In this document: piece after piece, positions 1-10,212 of the stretch
How positions within the stretch are numbered: the stretch's first letter is position 1
How the letters are laid out: every line of letters begins with the position of its first letter
DNA from: Nitrosomonas sp. sh817
GTDB taxonomy: Bacteria > Pseudomonadota > Gammaproteobacteria > Burkholderiales > Nitrosomonadaceae
DNA length: 64,000 bases
Direction of reading: 5' to 3'
Assembly: GCF_030908545.1 (NCBI RefSeq)
Contig: NZ_CP133083.1
Span: 2,427,691-2,491,690, forward strand
Notes under the pieces: generated by a model
Told to the model about the DNA's origin: nothing
Databases searched by the model: none
The model's input: the letters and a program-made list of their open reading frames with translations, nothing else
Translations under genes and position numbers: made by a program

Positions 1-423
1 GCCAACCTTCTGTTTGCTCGCTTGCAAACCATCGCCGCAAAACCGGATATCATTGTGCCGATGCCATTGCATCCAATCCGGCTGCGCGAACGCGGATTCA
101 ATCAGGCAATGGAAATCGGCCGGTATCTCGCACAGCAGATGAAGATTCCGCTATTACCCGATTGCTGCAGCCGCATCAAGCATACACCGCCGCAAACCGG
201 ATTACCGTGGAAAGCGCGGCAAAAAAATATCCGCAAAGCGTTTGGCTGTACAATCGACTTATCGGGCAAACATGTCGCAGTGCTTGACGATGTGATGACT
301 TCAGGCGCTTCATTGAATGAACTGGCTGCCGTGTTACGTCAGCAGGGTGCTGCCGAGATCAGCAACTGGGTAATTGCCAGAACCCTGCCGGAATTGAATC
401 AAACAACAATCCATACCATGTAA
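1..423 (+). CDS. comF: ComF family phosphoribosyltransferase (3' part)
   Basis: The reading frame is open from the first base, so the 5' end lies outside the window and only the C-terminal 140 residues are seen. The visible part is a type I phosphoribosyltransferase fold. It has the PMPLHPIRLRERGFNQ stretch typical of ComF-like proteins and the PRPP-binding loop VAVLDDVMTSGAS near the end. ComF proteins are linked to DNA uptake in competent bacteria, but in most proteobacteria the substrate is unknown. The N-terminal zinc-finger region expected of ComF cannot be checked here. trmL follows after 19 bases on the same strand. Confidence 0.85.
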   Translation, partial: ANLLFARLQTIAAKPDIIVPMPLHPIRLRERGFNQAMEIGRYLAQQMKIPLLPDCCSRIKHTPPQTGLPWKARQKNIRKAFGCTIDLSGKHVAVLDDVMTSGASLNELAAVLRQQGAAEISNWVIARTLPELNQTTIHTM

Positions 424-442
424 TCATTGTGGTCCAACAAGC

Positions 443-907
443 ATGTTCAATATCGTTCTCCATCAACCTGAAATCCCGCCGAATACCGGCAATATCATTC
501 GTCTGTGCGCCAACACCGGCATGCAATTGCATCTGGTCAAACCGCTCGGTTTCCCGCTCCAGGATAAGCAATTATTACGCGCCGGGCTGGATTATCATGA
601 ATTTGCATCCGTCAAGGTGCACGAAAACTGGAATGAATGTTGCCTGACACTACAGAATCACCGCACGTTTGCGATCACCACAAAAGGCACGCAGCGATAC
701 GACAAAATCGCTTTTCAGCCAGGGGATGTATTCGTGTTTGGTTCGGAAACCCGGGGACTGCCCGCGCCGGTCATGGAAACCTTTGCGGAACCGCATCGCA
801 TCCGCATACCGATGGTCGCTGCAAGCCGCAGCTTAAATTTATCCAATACAGTGGCAATCATCGCCTACGAAGCGTGGCGTCAAATCGGGTTTCCGGATGG
901 AGATTAA
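443..907 (+). CDS. trmL: tRNA (cytidine(34)-2'-O)-methyltransferase TrmL
   Basis: This 154-residue protein has the normal TrmL length. SPOUT-family motifs are visible: PEIPPNTGNIIRLCANTG at the N terminus, VFGSETRGLP in the middle and IPMVAASRSLNLSNTVAI near the end, which form the trefoil-knot S-adenosylmethionine site. The family methylates the 2'-OH of the wobble base (position 34) of tRNA-Leu isoacceptors. The gene lies 19 bases after comF and converges with pilQ, leaving only 7 bases between the stop codons and no clear terminator. Confidence 0.93.
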   Translation: MFNIVLHQPEIPPNTGNIIRLCANTGMQLHLVKPLGFPLQDKQLLRAGLDYHEFASVKVHENWNECCLTLQNHRTFAITTKGTQRYDKIAFQPGDVFVFGSETRGLPAPVMETFAEPHRIRIPMVAASRSLNLSNTVAIIAYEAWRQIGFPDGD

Positions 908-914
908 AAACGGA

Positions 915-3026
915 TTATTGCAAATTCAAGCTATCGCTCAAAATACGCGGCGTTACAAAAATCAGCAATTCGCGCTTGTCGTCCTGTTTTGAGGTATTTT
1001 TGAAAACATTACCTAGTACCGGAATATCACCCAGCATCGGCACTTTATTGACGACTTCATTCTCGGTCCGGTCAAAAATTCCACCGATCACGACCGTTCC
1101 GCCATTTTCAACCAGTACCTTGGTAGTCACTTGTTTGGTATTAATCGGTGGCGGCAAGAATTGATTGATCGGCACGCCGATCTTATCTTGATTAACATTT
1201 AGTTCCATGTCGATCTGGCCATTATGGGTAATCAGGGGCTTTACTTTTAATCTGAGCGTGGCATCCATGAAACGGATACTGGTGGCGCCGCTGCTGGTCG
1301 CTTGCTGATAGGGAACCCGGTCACCTTGTTCTATGATCGCTTCGATCCCATGCGCAGTCACGACACGCGGACTGGCAATCACTCTGCCTTTTCTGTCTGT
1401 TTCCAAGGCGGACAATTCGAGATTGATTAAGCGGCCATTGTTGATTTTCATCAGACTTAATCCCAGCGCGGCGGGACCGCCCAACAGTCCGGTTGCAGCG
1501 GCTGCGGGCAAATTCACATTCAGGTTATTCGCTCCTCCGGCCGCGCCGCCTCCGGCTAATGCACTGGATCCGGTCGCGCTGCCTGAAATACCAAGCCTTT
1601 GGTCCCCTAGGCCGGTGGCGTTCTGAATCCCGAAGCGAGCGCCTAAATTACGGCTGAAAGTTTCGATCGCTTCCACAATACGCGCTTCAATCATTACCTG
1701 TCTTTCAAAAACATCCAATCTCTGAATGCGTTTTCTGACTTCTTCGAGGCGGACTGGGATATCGGTAACGGTTATGGTATTACTGATCTCATCGATATTG
1801 ATGGTGCCACGTTGACTGAGCATCCCTTCAAAGGACATTGAATTGACCCGGCGGTGATTCAAATGATAAATCTCCGAACGCAGCGGTTCCATTTCGGTGA
1901 TTTGCATTTTAGCTTCAAGATCCAGCAGTTCCCGATCCGCCATCTCCTTGCGAGGCGCCACAAAAATCACGTTCCCGTTCTTACGTTTATCCAAATCGTG
2001 CGCTTGCAACACAATATCCAGCGCCTGATCCCACGGCACGTCTTTGAGGCGTAATGTCAGGTTGCCGCCGACCGAATCGCTGGCAATAATATTCAGATTG
2101 GTAAAATCGGCGATTACTTGCAGTACCGCTCGCACTTCCACATCCTGGAAATTCAGCGACAGCCTTTCACCGGTATACCCGCCATAGACGCGCTTCCTCT
2201 TGGCCTGTTCTTCTTCATCTTCCGATAATGCACGCACATCCAGCACAAAACGCGTTCCGGATTGCCGCGCGGAATGTTCCCAGCGCCCCCCGGCCTTTAC
2301 CAGCATTCGAACGTTATCGCCTTTCTTGAACGTTTCAATGGTATGGATCGGTGTTGCAAAATCCATTACATCGTAGCGTCTGATCAAACTGGCGGGTAGT
2401 AGCGTATCAAAAAATTCGACGATAATATCTTCGCCTTGTTGCTGCACATCAACGCTCATTCCCGCTTTTGTCATGTCGACTTCAACGCGTCCTTCGCCAT
2501 TGGGGCCTCTGCGAAAATCAATATCCTGCAAGCTATTCATCCGCTTATTTGGAGATTCTTCGGCAAAACGAACCACTGCGTTGCTTGCTGAATTTTCCGC
2601 CACGCTCACTAATCGGATGAATACGAGATTGTTTTCGGCGCGTATGTCATGGCGCATCAATCTCGCCAAGTTTAGTACCACGCGCGTCCGGTCACCTACT
2701 TGGATGATATTGGCACTACGCAGATCGCCTTCCGCAGCTTCCTGAACATTCTTGCCTAATTTGTTAGAAACATTATAGAAGTCAAAATAAATCCGGTGGG
2801 GATTGTCGAGCACCATACCGACAGGAAGATTTACTAAGGGTTTATCCAGCGTCAGTTTGGCAATGACTTCACCATTCAGAAACGTTGAAAGATCGATTGT
2901 TCGAATACTGTTCTGCGCTTCATCCGCCCTTGCGGATTGCACAGTCGTGATTAATGCTGATATACAGAGTATCCATACGGTTATTACTCCACCCAAGCTA
3001 TAATTTCCGGTTAATGATAGCTTCAT
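915..3026 (-). CDS. pilQ: Type IV pilus secretin PilQ
   Basis: This is the outer-membrane secretin through which type IV pili extrude. The 703-residue protein starts with a signal peptide (hydrophobic stretch at about 12-33, then ARA-DE). Two AMIN-like beta-domains that bind peptidoglycan follow (about 40-270), then an STN/secretin N-domain beginning near residue 288 (LSLNFQDVEVRAVLQ), and the secretin core to the C terminus, with VIGGIFDRTENEVVNKVPMLGDIPVLG as its signature region. Residues about 475-515 are a Gly/Ala/Asn-rich low-complexity insert in the secretin domain. It is the last gene of pilMNOPQ, 9 bases after pilP. The aroK-aroB pair that often follows pilQ is absent. Confidence 0.96.
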   Translation of the reverse strand: MKLSLTGNYSLGGVITVWILCISALITTVQSARADEAQNSIRTIDLSTFLNGEVIAKLTLDKPLVNLPVGMVLDNPHRIYFDFYNVSNKLGKNVQEAAEGDLRSANIIQVGDRTRVVLNLARLMRHDIRAENNLVFIRLVSVAENSASNAVVRFAEESPNKRMNSLQDIDFRRGPNGEGRVEVDMTKAGMSVDVQQQGEDIIVEFFDTLLPASLIRRYDVMDFATPIHTIETFKKGDNVRMLVKAGGRWEHSARQSGTRFVLDVRALSEDEEEQAKRKRVYGGYTGERLSLNFQDVEVRAVLQVIADFTNLNIIASDSVGGNLTLRLKDVPWDQALDIVLQAHDLDKRKNGNVIFVAPRKEMADRELLDLEAKMQITEMEPLRSEIYHLNHRRVNSMSFEGMLSQRGTINIDEISNTITVTDIPVRLEEVRKRIQRLDVFERQVMIEARIVEAIETFSRNLGARFGIQNATGLGDQRLGISGSATGSSALAGGGAAGGANNLNVNLPAAAATGLLGGPAALGLSLMKINNGRLINLELSALETDRKGRVIASPRVVTAHGIEAIIEQGDRVPYQQATSSGATSIRFMDATLRLKVKPLITHNGQIDMELNVNQDKIGVPINQFLPPPINTKQVTTKVLVENGGTVVIGGIFDRTENEVVNKVPMLGDIPVLGNVFKNTSKQDDKRELLIFVTPRILSDSLNLQ

Positions 3027-3035
3027 GACCTCATC

Positions 3036-3554
3036 CTAGTTTTTTAGCATCAGTACACTTGTTCTTTCAACCCATTCATTGACACCTTCTTGAACGATTT
3101 CTGATAGCTTTACTTCCGATTCTGAGATCTCATCAATTCTCCCAAAGTTTTGACCCAGGTGATTCCCGATTCTTACACGATGCAGTATGCCTTCCGGGGA
3201 TTTAATCAACGCGAAAATCGAATTATGTTGTTGCAACGAACCAACCATTGCCAGACTTTCAAGCGGATAAGCCTCCAATACTTCTTTGCGGCGATTCAGA
3301 TCAGGCTGGATATCGCTCATGCTTGCAAACGCTTGATCATTTTGGCGGGGAGCGAAAGGATTGGGCGCGTCAAATGCCATATAAGTAAAAGGTTTATAGG
3401 ACTTAACTTCCGGCAATGGATCAATTTGTCCATGTAACCCCTCGCCCGAACTATGGATAAACACTTCAAGATCACTATAGTCATTTTGCTGACACGCAGT
3501 AAGTAGAAATTGAATCGCCGCGAGCAATACTAGCAGGAATGTGTTTTTTAGCAT
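3036..3554 (-). CDS. pilP: Type IV pilus assembly lipoprotein PilP
   Basis: This 172-residue protein has a lipoprotein signal: a hydrophobic N terminus ending in the lipobox LLTAC, so the mature protein should start at the lipidated cysteine (residue 21). PilP links the inner-membrane PilN-PilO complex to the PilQ secretin. Its C-terminal part contains the small beta-domain (SLAMVGSLQQHNSIFALIKS, then HRVRIGNHLGQNFGRI) that binds the secretin N-domain. It lies 3 bases after pilO and 9 bases before pilQ, so all three are likely on one mRNA. Confidence 0.94.
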   Translation of the reverse strand: MLKNTFLLVLLAAIQFLLTACQQNDYSDLEVFIHSSGEGLHGQIDPLPEVKSYKPFTYMAFDAPNPFAPRQNDQAFASMSDIQPDLNRRKEVLEAYPLESLAMVGSLQQHNSIFALIKSPEGILHRVRIGNHLGQNFGRIDEISESEVKLSEIVQEGVNEWVERTSVLMLKN

Positions 3555-3557
3555 AAT

Positions 3558-4172
3558 TTATCTACCTTCGGCTTGCTTTACCAGTTCCCCTTCGTCCAGA
3601 TAACGATAGGTTTTTGCAACAGCATCCAGAACCAGTTTACCGTCATTCCCAGGTTTGACATTGATATCATTGAGCGTCACGATACGTGATAGATGTGCTA
3701 TATCGCTGGCAAAAGCGCCTATCGCGTGATAATCGCCGGTTACACGAATCGCAACGGGAAGCTCCGCATAAAATGCATTGATCGTTTCCTGCGTCGCGGG
3801 TTTAAATAATTCGAATTGCAACCCTCGGCCCAAACCGGCTTGATTAATATCGATGAGCAACGCTTCCATCTCCGATTTATCCGGAAGCTGGCGCAATAAG
3901 GTTCCCAGCGATTTCTCAATGTCTTGCAATTGTTCACGCATCGCCGGTAAATTTACAGCGCTGCGTTTTTTAATCAGATAGGTATTTTTCAAAGTTTCTT
4001 CTTCCGCTTGAATTCTTTCAAGCGTCTCAAATTCGTCTTGCCAGATAAGGAAATGACCTGCAGCGATGATCCCAATCAATAAAATTATCAACGCTACGAC
4101 TTTGAAGGCTACCGGCCAATCTCCAGCTCGATTGATATCAAGCTGGCGCAGTTCCATGAGAAGATTTTCCAT
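3558..4172 (-). CDS. pilO: Type IV pilus inner-membrane protein PilO
   Basis: This 204-residue bitopic membrane protein has one membrane helix at about residues 25-45 (VALIILLIGIIAAGHFLIW). A coiled-coil (about 50-95) and a ferredoxin-like C-terminal domain follow. PilO pairs with PilN in the periplasm to form the alignment complex of the pilus machine. The assignment rests on this architecture and on its place between pilN (9-base gap) and pilP (3-base gap). Confidence 0.94.
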   Translation of the reverse strand: MENLLMELRQLDINRAGDWPVAFKVVALIILLIGIIAAGHFLIWQDEFETLERIQAEEETLKNTYLIKKRSAVNLPAMREQLQDIEKSLGTLLRQLPDKSEMEALLIDINQAGLGRGLQFELFKPATQETINAFYAELPVAIRVTGDYHAIGAFASDIAHLSRIVTLNDINVKPGNDGKLVLDAVAKTYRYLDEGELVKQAEGR

Positions 4173-4181
4173 GATCTTTAC

Positions 4182-4766
4182 TTACCCGGCTGTATTTTGA
4201 GAAGGCTTCTGAATATCATCCATCGTGGTGCGCCGAAGTTGAATTTTCATGTTGAACTCGTTTTGACGCACATTATCTTGAGTCATGGCCTTAATCTCGA
4301 TCAGCAGCGGCGATGTCAGCCACGGCGAGGATTCCAGGTTACGCATCAATGCTGATACGCGCGCATTCGATTGCGCGTAACCCATCAAAGTGATGTCATG
4401 ATCATTTTGCTGAACACTTTGCAAATACACACCATCCGGTAATAGCCTGGCCAATTGATCCAATAAATGAACCACTTCGGAACGGCTATTCTGTAATGTC
4501 TCAACCACTTGCTTACGCGACAGCAATTCTTGCGTCTGCGTTTTGATATTTCTTATTTCCGCGATTTCTTGATCCAAGAGCGCAATTTGATCGTTCAAAA
4601 ATTGGTTGCGGCCATTTTGATATTCGATTTCACCCGCGATCATCGAATACACACCCCAGACGATCATAATCCCGAACACGCTCACCAATCCCGCCGATAC
4701 CGCAATTTGTTGCTGCCTGGCTTTACGTTTCAGCTCGCGATGAGGGAGTAAATTAATACGAATCAT
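4182..4766 (-). CDS. pilN: Type IV pilus inner-membrane protein PilN
   Basis: This 194-residue protein begins with the cytoplasmic motif IRINLLPHRELKRK, which inserts into a groove of PilM. A membrane helix (about 24-44) and a periplasmic coiled-coil and ferredoxin-like domain follow. PilN and PilO form the inner-membrane alignment dimer. Its start codon overlaps the stop of pilM by four bases (ATGA), so translation is probably coupled and the PilM-PilN pair made together. Confidence 0.95.
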   Translation of the reverse strand: MIRINLLPHRELKRKARQQQIAVSAGLVSVFGIMIVWGVYSMIAGEIEYQNGRNQFLNDQIALLDQEIAEIRNIKTQTQELLSRKQVVETLQNSRSEVVHLLDQLARLLPDGVYLQSVQQNDHDITLMGYAQSNARVSALMRNLESSPWLTSPLLIEIKAMTQDNVRQNEFNMKIQLRRTTMDDIQKPSQNTAG

Positions 4767-5863
4767 GATGGATCAAAACTGCGTAAAGCCAAACCGCAGG
4801 CAACCAATAGAGAGGGTGCATCGAGATTGAGCTGGCGTGGAATGATCCGGCTGGATAACTCCATTGTTGAAAAAGGATTGACTATTAACGTGCTTACCTG
4901 AGTACGCGTCGAAATGATTGCATCCAGGCCAGGAATTACTGCGCTGCCGCCGGCTAAAAAAATATAATTAACTTCGGTATATTGCGTTGATGTAAAAAAG
5001 AATTGAATGGCGCGCATCACCTCGATCGCCAGCGTCTCGCAGAAAGGTTGCAAAACTTCCGCATTGTAGTTCTCCGGTAAGCCGCCGCTACGTTTAGCCG
5101 CTTCGGATGCTTCCAGCGAGAGATTAAACTGATTATGAATTTCCTGAGTTAGTTGATTGCCGCCGAACGGTTGATCCCTTGTATATAACGATTCACCGTT
5201 GAGCAGCACATTTATTTTCATGACCGTTGCACCGATATCGACTAATGCAATTATTTGGTCTTTTCCACTCCCGGGTAATTGGTTCAACGTCAATTCAAAT
5301 GCTGCTTGCGCTGCGTAGGGTTCAACATCCACCACGACGGTTTTAAGACCGGCAGCCTGTGCTGTCGCCACACGGTCCTCGACTTTCTCTTTTCGCGATG
5401 CCGCAATCAGAACTTCAACTTCTTCCGGATTATCAGGAACAGCCCTCGTTACTTGAAAATCAAGATCAACTTCATTTAATGGAAAGGGAATATATTGACT
5501 GGCTTCGTTCTCGACCTGAAACACCAAGTCGTCTTCCCGTTGCCCCGCAGGGACGATAATTTTTTTGGTAATCACATCGGTTGCGGGGAGTGCAAGCGCC
5601 ACATTTTTTTGCCTTGTTCCCATGCGCTTCCAGCCCCGTTGCAAGCTTTCGCTGACCGCTTCCATATTGACGATCTCACCGTCAAGCATGGCATCAGCCG
5701 GTAATGATTCTATCGCATACCGTTCAATTCGATAGTTCTGACTGCTACCTATTCGGGACAATTCGACTAGTTTTACTGCAGAAGAACTTATATCCACGCC
5801 AATCAATGCCGGAGGCTTAATCTTCAGGAAGTCAAAATTGATGTCAAAATTTCCCTTGAACAT
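4763..5863 (-). CDS. pilM: Type IV pilus actin-like ATPase PilM
   Basis: This cytoplasmic actin/FtsA-fold protein of 366 residues has normal length. The phosphate-binding motifs of the fold are visible: LIGVDISSSAVKLVEL at the N terminus, ALVDIGATVMKINVL in the middle and IFLAGGSAVIPGLD near residue 300. PilM binds the N-terminal tail of PilN and anchors the cytoplasmic side of the pilus machine. It is the first gene of pilMNOPQ and is divergent from ponA, an arrangement also known from Pseudomonas and Neisseria. Confidence 0.96.
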   Translation of the reverse strand: MFKGNFDINFDFLKIKPPALIGVDISSSAVKLVELSRIGSSQNYRIERYAIESLPADAMLDGEIVNMEAVSESLQRGWKRMGTRQKNVALALPATDVITKKIIVPAGQREDDLVFQVENEASQYIPFPLNEVDLDFQVTRAVPDNPEEVEVLIAASRKEKVEDRVATAQAAGLKTVVVDVEPYAAQAAFELTLNQLPGSGKDQIIALVDIGATVMKINVLLNGESLYTRDQPFGGNQLTQEIHNQFNLSLEASEAAKRSGGLPENYNAEVLQPFCETLAIEVMRAIQFFFTSTQYTEVNYIFLAGGSAVIPGLDAIISTRTQVSTLIVNPFSTMELSSRIIPRQLNLDAPSLLVACGLALRSFDPS

Positions 5864-5954
5864 TGGTCTATTTGCGGCGATACTTCAGAAATATCATATT
5901 AATAATATTGTTGAATTGATGTGAACTCTTTGCAAGAATTCATTGAATTTATTC

Positions 5955-5980
5955 AGTATACTAAATAAGTATGCTAAATC
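5955..5980. repeat. Two tandem 13-bp repeats in the pilM-ponA gap
   Basis: AGTATACTAAAT (5955-5966) and AGTATGCTAAAT (5968-5979) are near-identical copies with a period of 13 bases and one mismatch. They lie between the divergent pilM and ponA genes. They could be a double binding site for a regulator, or a chance product of AT-rich promoter DNA. Confidence 0.5.
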
Positions 5981-5984
5981 ACAA
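5955..5984 (-). promoter_or_regulatory. Candidate pilM promoter
   Basis: On the minus strand, TTGTGA (plus 5979-5984) and TATACT (plus 5955-5960) are 18 bases apart and lie about 90 bases before the pilM start. The -10 sits inside the palindrome AGTATACT, so a plus-strand -10 for ponA at the same place cannot be excluded. The call is weak because the -35 matches consensus at only four of six bases. Confidence 0.35.
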
Positions 5985-6091
5985 AATTTTGATTCTGCCA
6001 GAGTTCTGGAAATTTTATTTAAAGAAAAGCGGTCGATATACCCCCTATAACTTTTCACTCCCACAAACCTACCATTAATCAATCGTAATTC

Positions 6092-8413
6092 ATGTTCTCC
6101 CGTTGGTTGTTTTATCTTTTTGTAACGGTTTCCGCTACAGGATTCATTGGCATTCTGCTAGCCGGTTTTGCAGCACTGGTCATTTATTCCAATTTGCCTT
6201 CTTTGGAAACACTGACGGATTATCGCCCGAAAATTCCGTTGCGCATTTATAGCGATGAAGGCTTATTGATCGGAGAATTCGGCGCTGAGCGCCGAAACGT
6301 AGTGAGCATCGCCGAAGTTCCCCCGCATCTCAAGCAAGCTATTCTGGCTGCCGAAGATGATCGCTTTTATGAACATGGCGGGGTCGACTACCTCGGTGTA
6401 CTTAGAGCCGCTTACTCTAATTTCACTTCGGGCGCTGTTCGTCAGGGCGCCAGCACCATTACAATGCAAGTAGCCCGCAATTTTTTTCTGACCAGAGAGA
6501 AAACTTTTACGAGAAAGCTCAGTGAAGCGTTACTGGCATTTAAAATTGAACATAATCTCACCAAGGATAAAATACTCGAACTCTATATCAACCAGATTTA
6601 TCTTGGGCAACGCAGTTATGGTTTTGCAGCAGCTGCGCAAACCTACTTCGGCAAGTCCCTACAAGAAATCAATATTGCCGAAGCGGCTATGTTAGCGGGA
6701 TTGCCCAAGGCGCCTTCCGGATATAATCCCATCAGCAATCCAAAGCGCGCTAAAAGCAGGCAATTATATGTATTGGGCCGTTTACACAAGCTAAATCACA
6801 TATCCAGCCAGGAACTCAGTGAATTAGAAAAACAACCCATTTCCGTGAAAAAGCAAACGGCGATATTTGCGATGCCGGCGGATTACGTCGCTGAAATGGT
6901 TCGTCAAGTGATTTATGATCGTTATCAGGAAGATGCCTACAATAAAGGCATTAAGGTATATACAACCATTCGCAAGCTCGATCAGGAAGCTGCCTATCAG
7001 GCTTTACGGAAAAATGTGCTTGAATACGACAGGCGCCGAGGCTATCGCGGCCCGGAAGCTTATATCGACTTACTCAAGAACGGGGCGAATCAGGAAAAAA
7101 CACTGGATGATGCCTTGGACGAAGTCAGTGACAGCGATAATATATTTGCAGCCATCGTTCTATCCGCCAAACCTAATGCCGTTCAAGCTTATCGAAAAGG
7201 CGGTGAAATTGTTGAGATAACCGGGGAAGGTCTAAAATTTGCACAAAAGTTTCTTAGCGATAGAAAAGAGCCTGGAAAAAAATATATTGTTCCCGGCGCT
7301 CTGATCCGTATCCAAAAAGAAAATAATCTATGGCACATCGTACAGCTTCCGGAAGTTGAAGCAGCACTCGTCTCGTTGGATCCAAACGATGGCGCCATCC
7401 GCGCTTTAATAGGCGGTTTCGATTTCCAGAAAAATCAATTTAATCATGTAACACAGGCTTGGCGGCAACCCGGTTCCAGCTTTAAACCTTTCATTTATTC
7501 CGCAGCTTTGGAAAAAGGATTTACTCCCGCCACGATTATAAATGATGCACCACTGTCTTTCAATGCTACCCAAACAGGGAGCAAGCCTTGGGAACCCAGG
7601 AATTTTGATGGAAAATTTGACGGCCCCATGCGCTTGCGTACCGCATTAGTCAAATCAAAAAATCTGATATCCATCCGGATCCTTCAGGCCATCGGCATTC
7701 ACTATGCACAAGATTACATTACGCGATTCGGTTTCGATGCAACACGCCACCCGCCCTATTTACCGATGGCTCTGGGGTCTGGTTCAGTGACTCCCATGCA
7801 GATGGCGGTAGGTTATGCTGTGTTTGCAAATGGCGGTTTTCGTGTCGCTCCCTATTTCATAAAAAGAATTGAGGATGAAAAAGGTAACGCACTTGAGCAA
7901 TTCCAGCCAATCACCGTCACTGCGGGTGCCAAACGAGTCATTGATCCACGCAATGCATTTATCATGACGAACATGATGCAAGATGTTATTAATTATGGTA
8001 CGGCCGTCAGAGCCAAGCAACTGGGACGCACTGATTTAGCCGGCAAGACGGGTACTACCAGTAATTTCGTAGACGCATGGTTTTGCGGCTTTCAAAAAGA
8101 CTTGGTTACCATCGCATGGACGGGTTACGACGAACCTAGATCATTGGGCAATAACGAAACCGGCGGACGTGTAGCTCTGCCCATTTGGATGGATTATATG
8201 GGACCGGTCCTGAAAGGTATTCCAGTCGCGGAATACAAACCGCCGAATGCTGTCACAATTGCAAAAATAAATTCAAATTCAGGATTTAGAGATCCGTCGG
8301 GAGATATTTCTGAGTTCTTCTTTAGTGAGCAGCTACCGCCGATGTCTGATATTTCAGTTGTTGAAGATCACGCGCCTTCAACAATCAGAGATTTAAGAGA
8401 TCAATTATTCTAA
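6092..8413 (+). CDS. ponA: Penicillin-binding protein 1A (bifunctional transglycosylase/transpeptidase)
   Basis: This class A PBP polymerises and cross-links peptidoglycan. The 773-residue protein has an N-terminal membrane anchor (about 7-32). The GT51 glycosyltransferase domain carries AAEDDRFYEHGG with the catalytic Glu at about 88, and QGASTITMQVARN. An OB-like insert follows, then the transpeptidase domain with SSFK (Ser 462), the KSKN motif as SxN, and KTGTT (Lys 652). All key residues are present. The gene is divergent from pilM, and its stop lies 6 bases from the hemB stop on the other strand. Confidence 0.96.
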   Translation: MFSRWLFYLFVTVSATGFIGILLAGFAALVIYSNLPSLETLTDYRPKIPLRIYSDEGLLIGEFGAERRNVVSIAEVPPHLKQAILAAEDDRFYEHGGVDYLGVLRAAYSNFTSGAVRQGASTITMQVARNFFLTREKTFTRKLSEALLAFKIEHNLTKDKILELYINQIYLGQRSYGFAAAAQTYFGKSLQEINIAEAAMLAGLPKAPSGYNPISNPKRAKSRQLYVLGRLHKLNHISSQELSELEKQPISVKKQTAIFAMPADYVAEMVRQVIYDRYQEDAYNKGIKVYTTIRKLDQEAAYQALRKNVLEYDRRRGYRGPEAYIDLLKNGANQEKTLDDALDEVSDSDNIFAAIVLSAKPNAVQAYRKGGEIVEITGEGLKFAQKFLSDRKEPGKKYIVPGALIRIQKENNLWHIVQLPEVEAALVSLDPNDGAIRALIGGFDFQKNQFNHVTQAWRQPGSSFKPFIYSAALEKGFTPATIINDAPLSFNATQTGSKPWEPRNFDGKFDGPMRLRTALVKSKNLISIRILQAIGIHYAQDYITRFGFDATRHPPYLPMALGSGSVTPMQMAVGYAVFANGGFRVAPYFIKRIEDEKGNALEQFQPITVTAGAKRVIDPRNAFIMTNMMQDVINYGTAVRAKQLGRTDLAGKTGTTSNFVDAWFCGFQKDLVTIAWTGYDEPRSLGNNETGGRVALPIWMDYMGPVLKGIPVAEYKPPNAVTIAKINSNSGFRDPSGDISEFFFSEQLPPMSDISVVEDHAPSTIRDLRDQLF

Positions 8414-8419
8414 AATTTA

Positions 8420-9451
<1,032 letters not shown>

Positions 9452-9489
9452 CTAAGAACAGGGAACTAATTCTATCATTTTGTTCTCTT

Positions 9490-9598
9490 ATTTACGGACA
9501 ATCTTGATCGTCCCCCTGTCTTTCCTCCCTGAGACAGGGCCTTAAGTGATATTAAGGCGGTTCCCCCGGTTTTATTCCCCTTTAACCGGGGTTTTTTT
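9490..9598 (+). ncRNA. Candidate small RNA with CU-rich loops
   Basis: The 184-base gap between hemB and engB holds three consecutive hairpins readable on the plus strand. They are CCCTGTCT/AGACAGGG (9514-9521 with 9532-9539, loop TTCCTCCCTG), CTTAA/TTAAG (9541-9556) and the terminator CCCCGGTT/AACCGGGG (9564-9571 with 9584-9591) followed by seven T. No plus-strand gene lies upstream that needs a terminator, because hemB and engB are both on the minus strand. The C-rich loops resemble those of sRNAs that pair with ribosome-binding sites. The 5' end and promoter are not clear, so the start given is a guess. Confidence 0.4.
9564..9598 (+). terminator. Intrinsic terminator (plus strand)
   Basis: The stem CCCCGGTT/AACCGGGG is perfect over eight pairs, has a 12-base loop and is followed directly by TTTTTTT (9592-9598). 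No T-run follows the hairpin in the minus direction, so it works on the plus strand and does not belong to engB. Confidence 0.75.
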
Positions 9599-9611
9599 AA
9601 GAAGTAACAAG

Positions 9612-10208
9612 CTACTTGTCATCAAGCCATCCACTTATCACTGCGGATGCAGTGTCTACCCCGAGGGATGATTGGCTCGAAAATAATTGAACGCTACAAT
9701 TTGAATAAGTGGTACTGAGAATCATATCTACCTCTCGCAAGGTATTATTTGCCTGTTGCTTGCTTAGCTTGTCAGCCTTCGTTAACAAGACATGGATGGC
9801 TTTTCCTGTTGGAGAAAACCAATTCAACATTTTTATATCCAATTCTTTAAGAGGATGGCGGATATCCATGATTAATACCAAGCCTTTAAGGGCTTGACGA
9901 GTTTGTAAATAACTTTCTAAAACGCTTTGCCAATGGCGTATCACCGAAGCTGGAACTTTCGCATAACCGTATCCAGGCAAGTCGACCAGAAATTTTCCTG
10001 CACTTATTTGAAAAAAATTGATATGCTGTGTTCTCCCGGGTGTTTTACTCACAAAAGCCAAGCGATTCTGGTTTGTTAAAGTATTAATCACGCTCGATTT
10101 ACCCGCATTTGATCGTCCAGCGAATGCTATTTCAATGCTTGTGGATGAAGGCAAATCCCGCTCTTCGTAGGCAGAAGTAAAAAAAAATGCTCGGTGAAAC
10201 TGGGACAT
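9612..10208 (-). CDS. engB: Ribosome biogenesis GTPase EngB (YihA/YsxC)
   Basis: This small GTPase of 198 residues is of the TrmE-Era-EngA-EngB class and is needed for 50S subunit assembly. The G-motifs are all visible: G1 GRSNAGKSS near residue 31, a G2 threonine in [13 protein letters not shown]3 DLPGYG and G4 TKADKL. It is followed by the hairpin-rich gap and lies 4 bases after the coaX stop, so it probably shares an mRNA with birA and coaX. Confidence 0.94.
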   Translation of the reverse strand: MSQFHRAFFFTSAYEERDLPSSTSIEIAFAGRSNAGKSSVINTLTNQNRLAFVSKTPGRTQHINFFQISAGKFLVDLPGYGYAKVPASVIRHWQSVLESYLQTRQALKGLVLIMDIRHPLKELDIKMLNWFSPTGKAIHVLLTKADKLSKQQANNTLREVDMILSTTYSNCSVQLFSSQSSLGVDTASAVISGWLDDK

Positions 10209-10212
10209 ATGA

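Noticed and set aside
637..1164. 175-codon plus-strand open frame
   Set aside because: It overlaps trmL in another frame and runs antisense into pilQ; no protein features.
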